64,000 nucleotides of DNA, from positions 86,304,001 to 86,368,000 of the forward strand of contig OZ231126.1 of the NCBI GenBank assembly GCA_965153355.1. Direction: 5' to 3'. Positions 1-12,599 of this stretch are shown here, one piece after another (positions within the stretch are counted from its first letter, which is position 1; every line of letters begins with the position of its first letter). The translations under genes and the position numbers were made by a program. The notes beneath the pieces are model-generated. The model ran no database searches and had not been told where the DNA came from. It worked only from the letters and a program-made list of their open reading frames with translations. The stretch comes from Flaccisagitta enflata (Eukaryota; Chaetognatha; Sagittoidea; Aphragmophora).

Positions 1-1338
1 TTGTTATGGTAAAATTGCTCTTAGACGAAAAAAAGTTTTGATAACCAGAGTGGTTGAAGAAATGTTTTGAAGAATTTTTTAAAAGTTGTTTAAACTCTTT
101 TAAATTTGATTGATCTCTTTCAAATTAGATCAGTCCAGTCAGCAGTACCTTTCTAAAGTTGATGCCCTTTTTCAGGTGTCCATATTTCTGTAAATGTTGG
201 TCAATTTACGCGACCGGCTTACATGCGGGCCTCAATTATGAGGCGTATATTTGCACGAAACCGACAGGCCCCTCCCCGTCCATCTGACACCGCGTCCAGA
301 TTTTACTTTTTTAATCATCTACAAAAACAAACGAGACAAGATTTATTCTCAAATCAAATTAGAAGTATACAAGCTAGAACATAGTACAAAATATTGTATT
401 TATTAAAGAGAGAACCATATTTATATGAAAATGAAAAAGTAGCAACTACTTTAGCTCGAAAACCGTGCCCTCTACGAAGCAACTAACATCAAGAGTATTC
501 CAATTTAGAAAAAAAACCTTTACTCCATCGTTCCCTTTAGAATACCAATGCTTGACAAAAGGAGCCACACCATGTATCTGCCAAACGAAATTAAAACCGC
601 ACTAAAATTCGCCAAAATTTAGGTTTTAACAATTGCAAAGTAAAGATTTTTTTTTTCTAAAAAAGTAGATATGACCTAAAACCGTATGTATCAATGTACC
701 ATTTAAATTGACATAGAGGAAACAACATTTTGACATTCAGCGTCGGCAAACTGATTCGTCTTCTCTAGTAGTATTTCTATTCTGTAAGCTGTCGAGAATG
801 TGAAAATGAAGAGGAGAAGAGTAAGAATTACTCGCCAATACACGGGTGCCAATTCCGATGTTGGTAATCCGTGATAAATGATCTGAAGAAGCGCCCGTTG
901 TGTTAGCGCATATTTATGACAATCCCCAAGTTACGCTTTGAAACTTTGCTTTCCAGGTTGTTTTGTTTTGATGCTAGGAGAACTGATTTTGTAGTAAATC
1001 ATGGCCGTTGCGTAGTATCAGGCTTTTGTAACAAAATGCAAGGAAGCGTTTTACGTTAACCATGAAAGGAAGTTTTCAAAATCTGAATCGCAAGAATCTA
1101 AGCAAATTTCGTTTCCTTGTTGTAGAATATTTAACTTTTTTTGGCCAGACGTATTTCCAGCGGAATAAATACTATGGATTATGGAATTTATTTCACAGTG
1201 CGTACCTTACTCATTTTAATGGTTTGATAAACGAAATTTGTTCTCTTGATCATGATTTGTTGTTTTCTGTTCCTTAGTCTATAATGTTATTCAGAAAAGG
1301 ATCATTCAGAGAAGTGCTTCAAGAGAGAAAATGGACTA
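1..1338. other. AT-rich stretch, no gene recognised
   Basis: Only short open frames of about 60 to 70 codons are present, with no recognisable domain. No tandem repeat or foldback was noticed. Probably intergenic or intronic DNA. Confidence 0.4.
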
Positions 1339-1712
1339 CAGACGGGACCCTAATAAGAGCGGAGGAGGGACCCAAAGTTTTAGCATCACCCCCTAGAGCT
1401 TATATGGCTCAAGCATTCTTCTCACTTTGGCAGTTTACACCGTGGCGATTTTTGAATTTCTATCTAGAACACCCTTAGATTTTGCAAAATAACCCTCTGG
1501 CGCCCCCAAAAAATTGAACAATTTTTTCTTCAATTTTGACAATTTGGGGGTGTACTAGGTGGAAATTTTAAAATCGCCACGGTGGCGCCAATTGTATCCA
1601 CCTAAGGTGTATTCCGCCACAGCAAATTGGAAATATGCTTGAACCAAATAAGCTGTAGGGGGTGATGCTAAAACTTTGGGTCCCTCCTCCGCTCTTATTA
1701 GGGTCCCGTCTG
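1339..1712. mobile_element. Foldback MITE with ~65-bp terminal inverted repeats
   Basis: The left end (CAGACGGGACCCTAATAAGA, followed by a GGAGGAGGGACCC block) is repeated in inverted orientation at the right end, which finishes TCTTATTAGGGTCCCGTCTG. The arms run about 65 bp. The left flank is TA and the right flank CA, so a TA target is possible but imperfect. No coding capacity is seen. The inner part of each arm (GTTTTAGCATCACCCCCTA) resembles the arm of the neighbouring element at 1728-2357. Confidence 0.75.
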
Positions 1713-1727
1713 CACAGATGGAACGCT

Positions 1728-2357
1728 AATTTAGCGTGTGGCGGCGCCCAAGGTTTTAGCCACCCCCTACAGCCAACATGACTTCATTAATTTTGAAAGT
1801 GAAAGTGGTCACCCAGTCAATTTTTATTTTTTATCTCGAACCCCCAAATTTACCAGGCCCCTCTTTGACCCCTAAGTAACAACCCCCCTGAGACTAAAAA
1901 AAATCGAGAAAATTTTTTTATTGCTTTTCGTTTATTTTTTGGCTAATTGGTGTTACATGACGTTTTTACCACTATATTTCATATTTTTTTGTTTTGTTGT
2001 GAGATTTCTCAGTGAACAAATAGTTTTTAAAATTTTAATTTTCCATTTTTGAATTCCCGTATTGAATATTTTTGGTAAAAAATTGCAAAACAACAATGAT
2101 ACAGATATCATATGACACTATACAACAAAAGAATGAACAATAAACAACAAAAAAATTTATCGATTTTTTTGGCTCTTTGGGTGGTCATTTTGAGATAAAG
2201 GGGGGTGAATTGGGGGTTTGTAGATCAAAAATCCCCTCGGTGACGCCATATCAAATCCCCCAAAGTGCTCAAAACAACTTGTAGTTTGAAAATAGACTGA
2301 GCCATGTTGGCTGTAAGGGGGTTGGCTAAAACTTTTGGCGCCGCCACACGCTAAATT
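1728..2357. mobile_element. Second foldback MITE, related arms
   Basis: The left end AATTTAGCGTGTGGCGGCGC is mirrored by GCGCCGCCACACGCTAAATT at the right. Arms extend about 55 bp through GGTTTTAGCCACCCCCTACA. It lies only 15 bp from the preceding foldback and shares its TTTTAGC..CACCCCCTA.AGC arm motif. The 500-bp interior is AT-rich and non-coding. Confidence 0.75.
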
Positions 2358-2954
2358 GAATTATTGTTCTGTCTTATTTGGCAGATAACTCTACTAAAAT
2401 TCAGCTATATTAGGCAGGATTATATAACGAAGGCGTAACTTCCTGTTGTTCATCTGACATTAGACCAGTGTTGAGTTGGGGAATCCACTCAGACATGAAC
2501 ACATTTTTGATGGGTTGAATAGATTCCTCAGTGAGGAATCCTCACCTCGATATTGGTCGAGCGTCGAATGGAAGAGAAAGGTCTGTATAAAGTTGCATAT
2601 TAGAATGGGCACAATTTGGGCATTCAAATGAAATATTATTTCCAAGCACTTTTTGTACTCAATTGCATAAAAAGAGCGCATTCTTTTTGTAAAATCGATA
2701 TTGACTTGATGTTGGCATTCCGTATTCAATGCTGTAATTATATAGAAAACATTGCTGTAGCTTTAAGAGAAATTTCCTCAAAAGTAATTCAATGCAACTA
2801 AAGCATTGATTACGCAATGCCTAGATCAAATCCAAATCAATTTTCCAATGAGAAAAGGCTCTAATAATGCACATGGAACATGATAAGCGCTTGGAAATGT
2901 TTCTTTGATATGCCCAAGTTGGGCCCACTCTATTGCATATTCCTCTGCCCGGCA

Positions 2955-3878
2955 CACAGTGCTCCGGATCCCACCACCACGAAAAATAAGTACCCGTCAC
3001 CCCCCTATCACCCCCCTATCACCACTAATTCACCTACACAGTGCTCCGGATCCCACCACCACGAAAAATAAGTACCCGTCACCCCCCTATCACCCCCCTA
3101 TCACCACTAATTCACCTACACAGTGCTCCGGATCCCACCACCACGAAAAATAAGTACCCGTCACCCCCCTATCACCCCCCTATCACCACTAATTCACCTA
3201 CACAGTGCTCCGGATCCCACCACCACGAAAAATAAGTACCCGTCACCCCCCTATCACCCCCCTATCACCACTAATTCACCTACACAGTGCTCCGGATCCC
3301 ACCACCACGAAAAATAAGTACCCGTCACCCCCCTATCACCCCCCTATCACCACTAATTCACCTACACAGTGCTCCGGATCCCACCACCACGAAAAATAAG
3401 TACCCGTCACCCCCCTATCACCCCTCTATATCACCACTAATTCACCTACACAGTGCTCCTGATCCCACCACCACGAAAAATAAGTACCTGTCACCCCCCT
3501 ATCACCCCCTATCACCACTAATTCCTGCACAGTGCTCCGGATCCCCCACCACTTAAAAAATAAGTACCCGTCACCCCTATCACCCCCCTATCACCACTAA
3601 TTCACCTACACAGTGCTCCGGATCCCACCACCACGAAAAATAAGTACCCGTCACCCCCCTATCACCCCCCTATCACCACTAATTCACCTACACAGTGCTC
3701 CGGATCCCACCACCACGAAAAATAAGTACCCGTCACCCCCCTATCACCCCCCTATCACCACTAATTCACCTACACAGTGCTCCGGATCCCACCACCACGA
3801 AAAATAAGTACCCGTCACCCCCCTATCACCCCCCTATCACCACTAATTCACCTACACAGTGCTCCGGATCCTGCACAA
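2955..3878 (+). repeat. 82-bp satellite array, about 11 copies
   Basis: A unit carrying CAGTGCTCCGGATCCCACCA, an AAAATAAGTACCCGTCACCC block and two CCCCTATCACC blocks repeats every 82 bp. Most copies look identical. The copies around 3430-3590 carry substitutions and small deletions. The array ends in a short stretch (AAGGCCACCGTCCCACCCAC) that recurs near 22600. The short open frames through it are products of the repeat. Confidence 0.95.
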
Positions 3879-4211
3879 GGCCACCGTCCCACCCACCTCC
3901 ACAATTCACTTTTTGACTCATCATTTCCAACAAACTGCGCACATAGTTATCTCTCATCTTCTCTGTTCTATAAAAAAGCTAAATCTGATTTTGCAGGCCT
4001 GCTTTGCCCACGAAAAAGTAAACTATAATGTCCTTACTGATTCCAGTTTCATTCTTATTTATACTGATATTCTAGAAAACATCTTTAACATATTTTGAAA
4101 AGCTGTACTACAATATGCAAATGTAACTGATGTGAATTTTTTTAGCAATAAGCCTCGGCTCACTGAAGAATCGGCAATACAATGGTCTGTTATATTTTAA
4201 TGATATCTTAA

Positions 4212-4390
4212 AACAAGTGACGCGGGGTCACAATATCGTTGAGGATGGGTGGGCATCCTCATTCCCACACACACACATACACAAAAAGCTTTTAAAACAC
4301 TTGTTTTCCTACTATTCGACTCGTGCTTACAGACAGACTGACAGATGGACGGACAAAGCCTCTTATAGAGGTGTGTGTCCGCAACTAAAG
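4212..4390 (-). mobile_element. HINE-like element, GTTGCGG subfamily
   Basis: Read on the minus strand it starts TTTAGTTGCGGACACAC, then CTCTATAAGAGGCTTTGTCC and a GTCC/GTCT tract. It ends with a GTGAC..GTCAC hairpin followed by TTGTTT. The 3' copy of the stem is partly eroded. Assignment to the Helentron-associated class rests on architecture, not on a matched autonomous partner. Confidence 0.6.
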
Positions 4391-4481
4391 AGATACTGAT
4401 GTTTCTTCCTTTTTCCTTTTTAAATTTCGCGAAGTCTTAACATAACACCAGACAGAAGATCAAGATGGCAAAAGTATAAAG

Positions 4482-4723
4482 AACAAGTGACGCAGGCTCA
4501 CAATATTGTTGCGGACAGGTGGGCAGGGGCATACAACCCCCAGCCTCCCCCAACCACACCCCCAACCCCCCTTCCACACACACACACACAAACAATACCA
4601 ACTGCAGCATCATATATACGCGTTTTTCGCGTTTTCAACTTGAGCGTGACGGACTGACGGACAGACGGACGGTCGGACAGACGGACAAAGTCTCTTTTTG
4701 AGTTGCGTGTCCGCAACTAAAAA
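4482..4723 (-). mobile_element. HINE-like element, GTTGCGG subfamily, near intact
   Basis: On the minus strand the 5' end is TTTTTAGTTGCGGACACGCA, a hairpin. An inverted copy of the stem, GTCCGCAAC, lies near the 3' end and is followed by AATATTGTGAGCC and CGTCACTTGTT. The interior has a GTCC/GTCT microsatellite and GTGTGTGTG. It lies about 90 bp from the related copy at 4212-4390 in the same orientation. Confidence 0.7.
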
Positions 4724-4871
4724 TGCTCTTGCCCACCTCGATCTCCCAAATGGCATTGTGCTTTTTGTTTTGTTTTGTTTTTTGTTTTTTTTTCTTTTTA
4801 ATTCCGGATATCCATTTTCAGTTCTTTTTTTTTGTTCATAATGCGATTAATTCTAAGATGTTTTGTTATGT

Positions 4872-4872
<1 letters not shown>

Positions 4873-4919
<47 letters not shown>

Positions 4920-4967
4920 CTCTCAAAAGACACTCTGGACTTGCAGCGGTCACAATGATAATCTTCG

Positions 4968-5018
<51 letters not shown>

Positions 5019-5044
5019 TCTTTCTCTCTCTTTCTCTCTCTCTT
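4873..5044 (+). repeat. Two CT microsatellites
   Basis: Two (CT)n tracts with some CTTT and CTTTCT interruptions are separated by about 45 bp of unique sequence. Confidence 0.95.
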
Positions 5045-5744
5045 CCCCTCGCATTTTCGAATTTGCTATGCTTGCTTCATTTACGTAATTAACGTATATC
5101 TTAACTTATATACTGGTTACTTGAGTGACGATACCTAAAGTAAGGAAAGCCAACTGGGACAAAATGTCTCTCTTTGCTTCATTTTCCGTTGAGAATCATA
5201 TCCAAGACTGTTAGTTATTGAAAACGCTGCCTCTACTTCAAATATCATTAGTTTCGCTTCATGCTAATTTGTATGATATCGTAAATCAACTTTTGCTCAT
5301 ATCTCCTTTCAAACTCAAAAGCGCAATTACGCGCAATACAGTGATATCCGGAGAGTGAATTGGAACTAGAGAGAAACAAGGAAAATACGTTTTTTCCAAA
5401 ATCCTAGAAAATCCTGTAACTTTTATGAGCAAATTTGGATTCCCATTACTTTGTATGTGAAATGAGAGAGAAAGCATTATGAGAAAACGTCTGTAAAAAC
5501 GCTTTAAAATAAGATTTTTGAAAATTTCTTTTTGGACTTAGCCCCTAGACGAGTCAATTGATAACGCGAACTTTGAAAATTTGACCATTGAAATGACCGC
5601 TATGGCGACTTATTTTTCATGTAGAATTACTGTGCGGCAGGGGGAAAAATAAAATCAAAAGGATTTGGATAAGGGACATGAAATCAAAGGGTGAAGAAAA
5701 CAAGGCCGGATACACGGGCCAAGACGGCGTCATTAATTCTTAGA

Positions 5745-5895
5745 CCTATCCCCAGCTCTATCAGACTTATCCCTAGCTCTATCAGACCTATCCCGAGCTC
5801 TATCAGACCTATCCCGAGCTCTATCAGACCTATCCCCATACTCATCCGACCTATCACCAGACCTATCCAACCTATCCCCAGCTTGATCAGACCTC
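5745..5895 (+). repeat. 21-bp minisatellite (CTATCAGACCTATCCC)
   Basis: About seven diverged copies of AGCTCTATCAGACCTATCCCG. The same motif appears in inverted orientation at 28860-28915 and 29690-29760, each next to a related 3' end or hAT boundary. It is therefore part of a dispersed element. Confidence 0.85.
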
Positions 5896-6029
5896 AACGT
5901 AGCTGATTATTTTAGTGAATGAAATGAATTTTTCTGATTGAAATGAATTTGAGTGAATGAAATGAACGAAATGAGTTTTCAATTGATTTTAAACATTTTC
6001 AGCCAATGAAATGAAAGAATGAATGAATG

Positions 6030-6606
6030 AATGAATAAATGAATGTATGAATGAAATGAATTTTAGTGAATGAAATGAATTTTAGTGAATGAAAAGATAT
6101 TTAGTGAAATGAAATGAAGGAAATGAGTTTCCAATTGATTTCAAACATTTTCAGTGAATGAAATGAATGAATGAATGAATGAATTGAATGAAATGGAATG
6201 TATGAAATAAATGAATGAAATGAATGAATGAAATGAATTTTAGTGAATGAAATGAATTTTAGTGAATGAAATGAATTTTAGTGAATGAAATGAATTTAGT
6301 GAATGAAATGAATTTTAGTGAATGAAATGAATTTTAGTGAATGAAATGAATTTTAGTGAATGAAATGAATTTTAGTGAATGAAATGAATTTTAGTGAATG
6401 AAATGAATTTTAGTGAATGAAATGAATTTTAGTGAATGAAATGAATTTTAGTGAATGAAATGAATTTTAGTGAATGAAATGAATTTTAGTGAATGAAATG
6501 AATTTTAGTGAATGAAATGAATTTTAGTGAATGAAATGAATTTTAGTGAATAAAATGAATTTTAGTGAATGAAATGAATTTTAGTGAATGAAATGAATTT
6601 TTGTGA
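6030..6606 (+). repeat. 19-bp minisatellite (TTTTAGTGAATGAAATGAA)
   Basis: More than 20 near-perfect copies of TTTTAGTGAATGAAATGAA, with more diverged GAATGAAT tracts on the left. Both sides carry a longer related unit containing AACGAAATGAGTTTTC and AAACATTTTCAG. Confidence 0.95.
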
Positions 6607-6767
6607 ATGAAATGAACGAAATGAGTTTTCGATTGATTTCAAACATTTTCAGCGAGTTTTTATTCGTGCGTGACCGACGGATGGACAGACGGACAGAACC
6701 TCTTATAGAGGTGCTATGGCGCATCTGGGAATCATCTGAATCATTTCATGTGATTTTTGCTTCTTTT

Positions 6768-6886
6768 CGAGATTTTTAACTCGAGCGTGACCGACCAACC
6801 AACCGACCGACCGACCGACCAACCGACCGACCAACCAACCGACAGACAAAGCTAGTTATAGAGGTGCTATGGCGCACCTAAAAATA
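6768..6886 (-). mobile_element. HINE-like 5' fragment, GGTGCG subfamily
   Basis: On the minus strand: TTTTTAGGTGCGCCATAGCA, then CCTCTATAACTAGCTTTGTC and a (GGTC/GGTT)n tract. The family 3' end was not found, so this is a 5' fragment. Confidence 0.55.
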
Positions 6887-7765
6887 AGGATGAAAAATTT
6901 AGAAGATTTTACACTTTTGGCAGTACTAAAACGTGATAACTATGGCAAAACATTTTTTTGCCGAAAACAAAAGCTATGTAAAACCGCACTTGACGGTGCG
7001 GTAGAGAGCATTTTGAGTAAAATAAGTGAAGTTTGGAAACTGATGAAAATCAAACGAAAACACATTTTCAAATGACAAGGAAAAGTAAAAATGCTCATAC
7101 AGCTAGAGTTTTTAGAATTTTCGCATGATTTTTTAGCTGCTACCTCCTGAGTATGACAGGGTGAACTGATTTGAAACACTTAAATTTCAGTACGTTTCCA
7201 GCATGTCGTTATGCATCAAATCGCCCAATTTGGACTCAAAACTGTTTTGACATGTGTATCACGCGCCCCAATGATATTCAATTGAAAACCATTCATAAGT
7301 GTAGGGTTTTATATAGTGGATAAGTTAAAAAAAGAACAAAATTCCTGAGCAAAAAAACAAAATCACCTGACACTCATTTTCATGCACCAACTTCTTGACA
7401 ATATCTACGACACAGTTGGAGTCCAATGGTAATTTTTTTTTTACAGGTCAGCTTAGACCCATTTGGTACGAATATGAAAAATTTCTGCCAAGCAAATTTT
7501 TATTTTTACTAGTCCTTTACAAATATATTGTAAAAAATGTCAGGTTACAAAGAGAACCTTAAAAAAATGACAGTTCAGTTTCTTTTTTTTTTAATGCCAC
7601 TTTCTGTCGGAGTTAAGGGACGAAATTTTTACTGTGGTTGGAGAGAACATTAACCTACTTGCATACCAAATTTCATAACATTTGGCCAATAATAAGTATC
7701 GATTTTTCAAATTTTTCAAATTTTAACAGGCTCATTAACCATTTTCGAAAAAAACATTTTCAAAC

Positions 7766-7904
7766 CGCGGAATAACAAATCTCCAACGCGGATAAAGATT
7801 TTGCATTTCTGAAAACATCAGACCTTAAAAAATGTATTTTAGGAATGTCTGATGTTTTTGGTTTTTTCATTTTTTCATTTTCCATGCAAATTTGTTATTC
7901 CGCG
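7766..7904. mobile_element. Small palindromic MITE (CGCGGAATAAC)
   Basis: CGCGGAATAACAAAT at the left pairs with ATTTGTTATTCCGCG at the right. An inner stem ACATCAGAC pairs with GTCTGATGT. The inner arm contains TTTTCCATGCAAAT, shared with the MITEs at 11550 and 33629 although their outer arms differ. Confidence 0.75.
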
Positions 7905-7992
7905 CTCAGTTGGGTCTCGTCAATTTTGAGCTCGACAAAATTGGCAAATTGTCACAATAAGGAAGGAGATAGAAAAATGATCAAATGAGATA

Positions 7993-8139
7993 AACAAGGC
8001 CAAGTAGGCCAATAAGGTGCCCCGTGTGGATTGTTGGATGGATGCCATACCGACAAACCGACCAACGGACCAACTGACCGTCCAACAAACTGACCAAAGA
8101 ACCGAGCCAGTTTTAGAGGTGCTTGGTCGCACCTAAAAA
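7993..8139 (-). mobile_element. HINE-like element, GGTGCG subfamily
   Basis: On the minus strand: TTTTTAGGTGCGACCAAGCA at the 5' end, CCTCTAAAACTGGCTCGG, GGTC/GTTG tracts, then GGGGCACCTTATTGGCC and TTGGCCTTGTTTA at the 3' end. The 3' GGGGCACCT is a partial match to the 5' stem. Confidence 0.65.
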
Positions 8140-8227
8140 GACAAGACCTGATATCCGTTCGAGGAGTTATCACCTGTGGGTGGTCAGCGGCAGTAATGCA
8201 GATGGGCAGGGGCAGTAATTGGGTAGG

Positions 8228-8229
8228 GA

Positions 8230-8316
<87 letters not shown>

Positions 8317-8365
8317 TAAGAAAGTAAGAAAGTAAGAAAGTAAGAAAGTAAGAAAGTAAGAAAGT

Positions 8366-8428
<63 letters not shown>

Positions 8429-8691
8429 TAAGAAAGAAAGATAGTAAGAAAGAAAGATAGTAAGAAAGAAAGATAGTAAGAAAGAAAGATAGTAAGAAAG
8501 AAAGATAGTAAGAAAGAAAGATAGTAAGAAAGAAAGATAGTAAGAAAGAAAGATAGTAAGAAAGAAAGATAGTAAGAAAGAAAGATAGTAAGAAAGAAAG
8601 ATAGTAAGAAAGAAAGATAGTAAGAAAGAAAGATAGTAAGAAAGAAAGATAGTAAGAAAGAAAGAAAAGGAGGAGAAAAAAGAGAAAGTAC

Positions 8692-8762
<71 letters not shown>

Positions 8763-8830
8763 TAAGAAAGATAGAAAGTAGGATAGAAAGAAAGATAGAA
8801 AGTAGGAAAGAAAGAAAAAAAAGGAGAAAA
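8228..8830 (+). repeat. GAAA-type array with 16-bp higher-order unit
   Basis: (GAAA)n blocks flank about 14 copies of a 16-bp higher-order unit, GATAGTAAGAAAGAAA, at roughly 8435-8660. GTAA blocks and a degenerate AGGAGGAGAAAAAAGAGAAA spacer occur twice. On the minus strand the array gives long FLSF-type open frames that are repeat artefacts. Confidence 0.95.
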
Positions 8831-8844
8831 AAGAGAAAGTATAT

Positions 8845-9056
8845 AAACAAGGCCAAGTTATGGCCAATAAGCGCGCCTCGTTTGATCAAGAATTTTTGAA
8901 TGAGCGTTTTTGATGAATGAATGAATAAATGAATGAATGTAGTGAGGCATGATATGTGCATGATATGCACATTTCTAACGTTTGCGTTACCAACCAACCA
9001 ACCAACAGACTGATAGACGGACATGACGTCTTATAGAAGTGCAAGGACACACTTGA
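8845..9056 (-). mobile_element. HINE-like element, diverged
   Basis: The left end is AAACAAGGCCAAGTTATGGC, the inverse of the family 3' hairpin. The right end is GTCTTATAGAAGTGCAAGGA, followed by ACTTGAAAAT, the inverse of a 5' hairpin. A CAAC/GGAC tract lies inside. It directly follows the GAAA array. Confidence 0.55.
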
Positions 9057-9252
9057 AAATGACTGGATACAAGAAAATCTTAATTGCGGACGGGTTAAAA
9101 GAAAGGGTTTGAAATGTATAACATTACAAATGCTGCAATGCTTTATATTTCATGATCCGCGCTTTTTCATCGAAGATCTGGGAAGTGATAATCACCCTAG
9201 GCCCGAGGTTCGTCAAGGGTTATCTTAGATGAGCGCTGCATCTACTTGATTA

Positions 9253-9560
9253 ACAACAACAACGACGACGACAACAACAACAACGACGACAACAACAACG
9301 ACAACAACAACGACGACAACAACGACGACAACGACGACGACAACAACGACGACGACAACGACGACGACGACAACGACGACGACAACAACGACGACGACAA
9401 CGACGACGACGACAACAACGACGACGACGACAACGACGACGACAACAACGACGACGACGACAACGACGACGACAACAACGACGACGACGACAACGACGAC
9501 GACGACAACGACGACGACGACAACGACGACGACGACAACGACGACGACGACAACGACGAC

Positions 9561-9659
<99 letters not shown>

Positions 9660-9689
9660 AACGACGACGACAACGACGACGACAACGAC

Positions 9690-9758
<69 letters not shown>

Positions 9759-9788
9759 AACGACGACGACAACGACGACGACAACGAC

Positions 9789-9833
<45 letters not shown>

Positions 9834-9851
9834 AACGACGACGACAACGAC

Positions 9852-9893
<42 letters not shown>

Positions 9894-9933
9894 AACAACG
9901 ACGACGACAACAACGACGACGACAATGACGACA

Positions 9934-10013
<80 letters not shown>

Positions 10014-10120
10014 AACGACGACGACGACGACAACAACGACGACGACAACGACGACGACGACAACGACGACGACGACAACAACGACGACGACGACAACAAC
10101 GACGACGACAACAACGACGT
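9253..10120 (+). repeat. 870-bp AAC/GAC trinucleotide array
   Basis: An almost unbroken array of GAC and AAC triplets with higher-order patterning such as (GACGACGACAAC)n. The plus strand stays open in more than one frame (poly Asp/Asn and poly Thr), and the minus strand reads poly Ser/Leu. No splice site or domain flanks it, so I treat it as satellite DNA. A shorter relative, with AACAACAAC and GACGACGAC, lies at about 10320-10355. Confidence 0.9.
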
Positions 10121-10406
10121 AGTATTGCTAGCGTAGCGTGTGTTTATGATTGAATAAAGCTCCCCTTACGGTTGAAGCAGACAACAATTTGACACGACAT
10201 TGACAGGAGTCTTACACAAAAAGATCCAATGGCATGGCCCAATGTGGTGGATTGCATGGCCTCTCTGAAAATCAGATGCCGCATTCATGCTCATCTTGCC
10301 CGGGTAGACTCCCCCGGTTAACAACAACAACAAAGACGTCGACGACGACGACGGCTTCAGTGAGCGATCAATCGATCATGTTAAAAAGAAGCGCATCTCG
10401 ATGACG

Positions 10407-10983
<577 letters not shown>

Positions 10984-11549
10984 AACCAAGACGATGCAAC
11001 TCGGATAGCAAAATGACTCAACAGGTTTGATCTGAGTTTAGGACGAAATTGAGAAAGGAAGAAAAAAAATCGCGATACCTCGAGTGTACGAAGGTTGGGG
11101 AAAAAATTGTTTCTAAGTTGCGAATAAAGTGAATGCGTGTTACCTCGAGTAAATTATAGTCAGGTTGTGTCACTCCGATATGCATCAATTTGATACTGAA
11201 ATGAAACAAGTGTTTGGATTTGCATATTCGCAGCATTTCGATATCGATGTACTGCTATTTTAAAGTATTTGACCCTTTGAAAAAAAAAAGTGTCGAAGTG
11301 GTGCTATGACGCCATATGACACGCTCAGCGCGATCGTGGGATATTTTCGCCAGTTATATTTAAACACTACTTATACGATTTTCCTTTACAGTATTGCCTT
11401 GCTCTGTTGATAATGTGCAGCAATCACATCAATGTACTCTTTCAGTTCAGAATTGTGGCAGAGATACATTTTATGAACAACATACTGGGGAAAAAGAAAG
11501 AGAATAGGAAATCGATTTACTGAAAAATGAGTGATAAAAATTATCATGA

Positions 11550-11702
11550 GATTTCGCGAAAAATTCTTAATCTGCTTCCAGATGAAACATTTCGCATTTC
11601 CAAGAACATGGCTCTTTTCTTATGTGTTTTTGGACGAGAGCCATGTTTTTAGTTTTGTGAATAAGTCATTTTCTATGCAAATAAGGAATTTTTCGTGAGG
11701 CT
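11550..11702. mobile_element. Small palindromic MITE (CGCGAAAAATTC)
   Basis: CGCGAAAAATTCTTAAT at the left pairs with ATAAGGAATTTTTCGTG at the right. The inner stem AACATGGCTC pairs with GAGCCATGTT. The inner arm TTTTCTATGCAAAT is shared with the MITEs at 7766 and 33629, while stem sequences differ. Confidence 0.7.
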
Positions 11703-11995
11703 TGTCCAGTGATAAAAAGAATTTTCTTAAGAAAAAGTGATATTCTTACCCACATATCGATACTGTTTACACTATAAACGTCATCCCTTCGATATTTCCA
11801 TGCAAATTCTTAACCAAACTACACATCCACATGTTCTGGGTAGCTCAATGAAGGCGTCTGATCGATTTATCCACATAGTGAAAAACTGGCTGTGGCAGTG
11901 AAAATCTCATATTCAAAAAAACCGTGTCATATCGCTGGCGCTCCTGCTTGGTTTCTGTTAACGTTGGTGCAGAAAAAGAGAAACAAAGAGAGCGC

Positions 11996-12596
<601 letters not shown>

Positions 12597-12599
12597 AGC

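Larger units (their letters stand above)
5697..6735 (-). mobile_element. Putative HINE-like element expanded by minisatellites
   Basis: The left end is ACAAGGCCGGATACACGGGC, the inverse of the family 3' end. The right end is TCTTATAGAGGTGCTATGGC, the inverse of a family 5' end. Between them lie a 21-bp and a 19-bp minisatellite. Whether the two ends belong to one insertion is inferred: the 5' stem and the 3' stem copy pair only partly. Confidence 0.4.

Noticed and set aside
8170-9024. 284-codon minus-strand frame rich in FLSFFL
   Set aside because: It is the translation of the GAAA array; composition and overlap with other equally long frames show no real coding signal.
9246-10136. 296-codon Asp/Asn open frame as a gene
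   Set aside because: The opposite strand and another frame are equally open and there are no splice sites or domains; explained by the AAC/GAC array.
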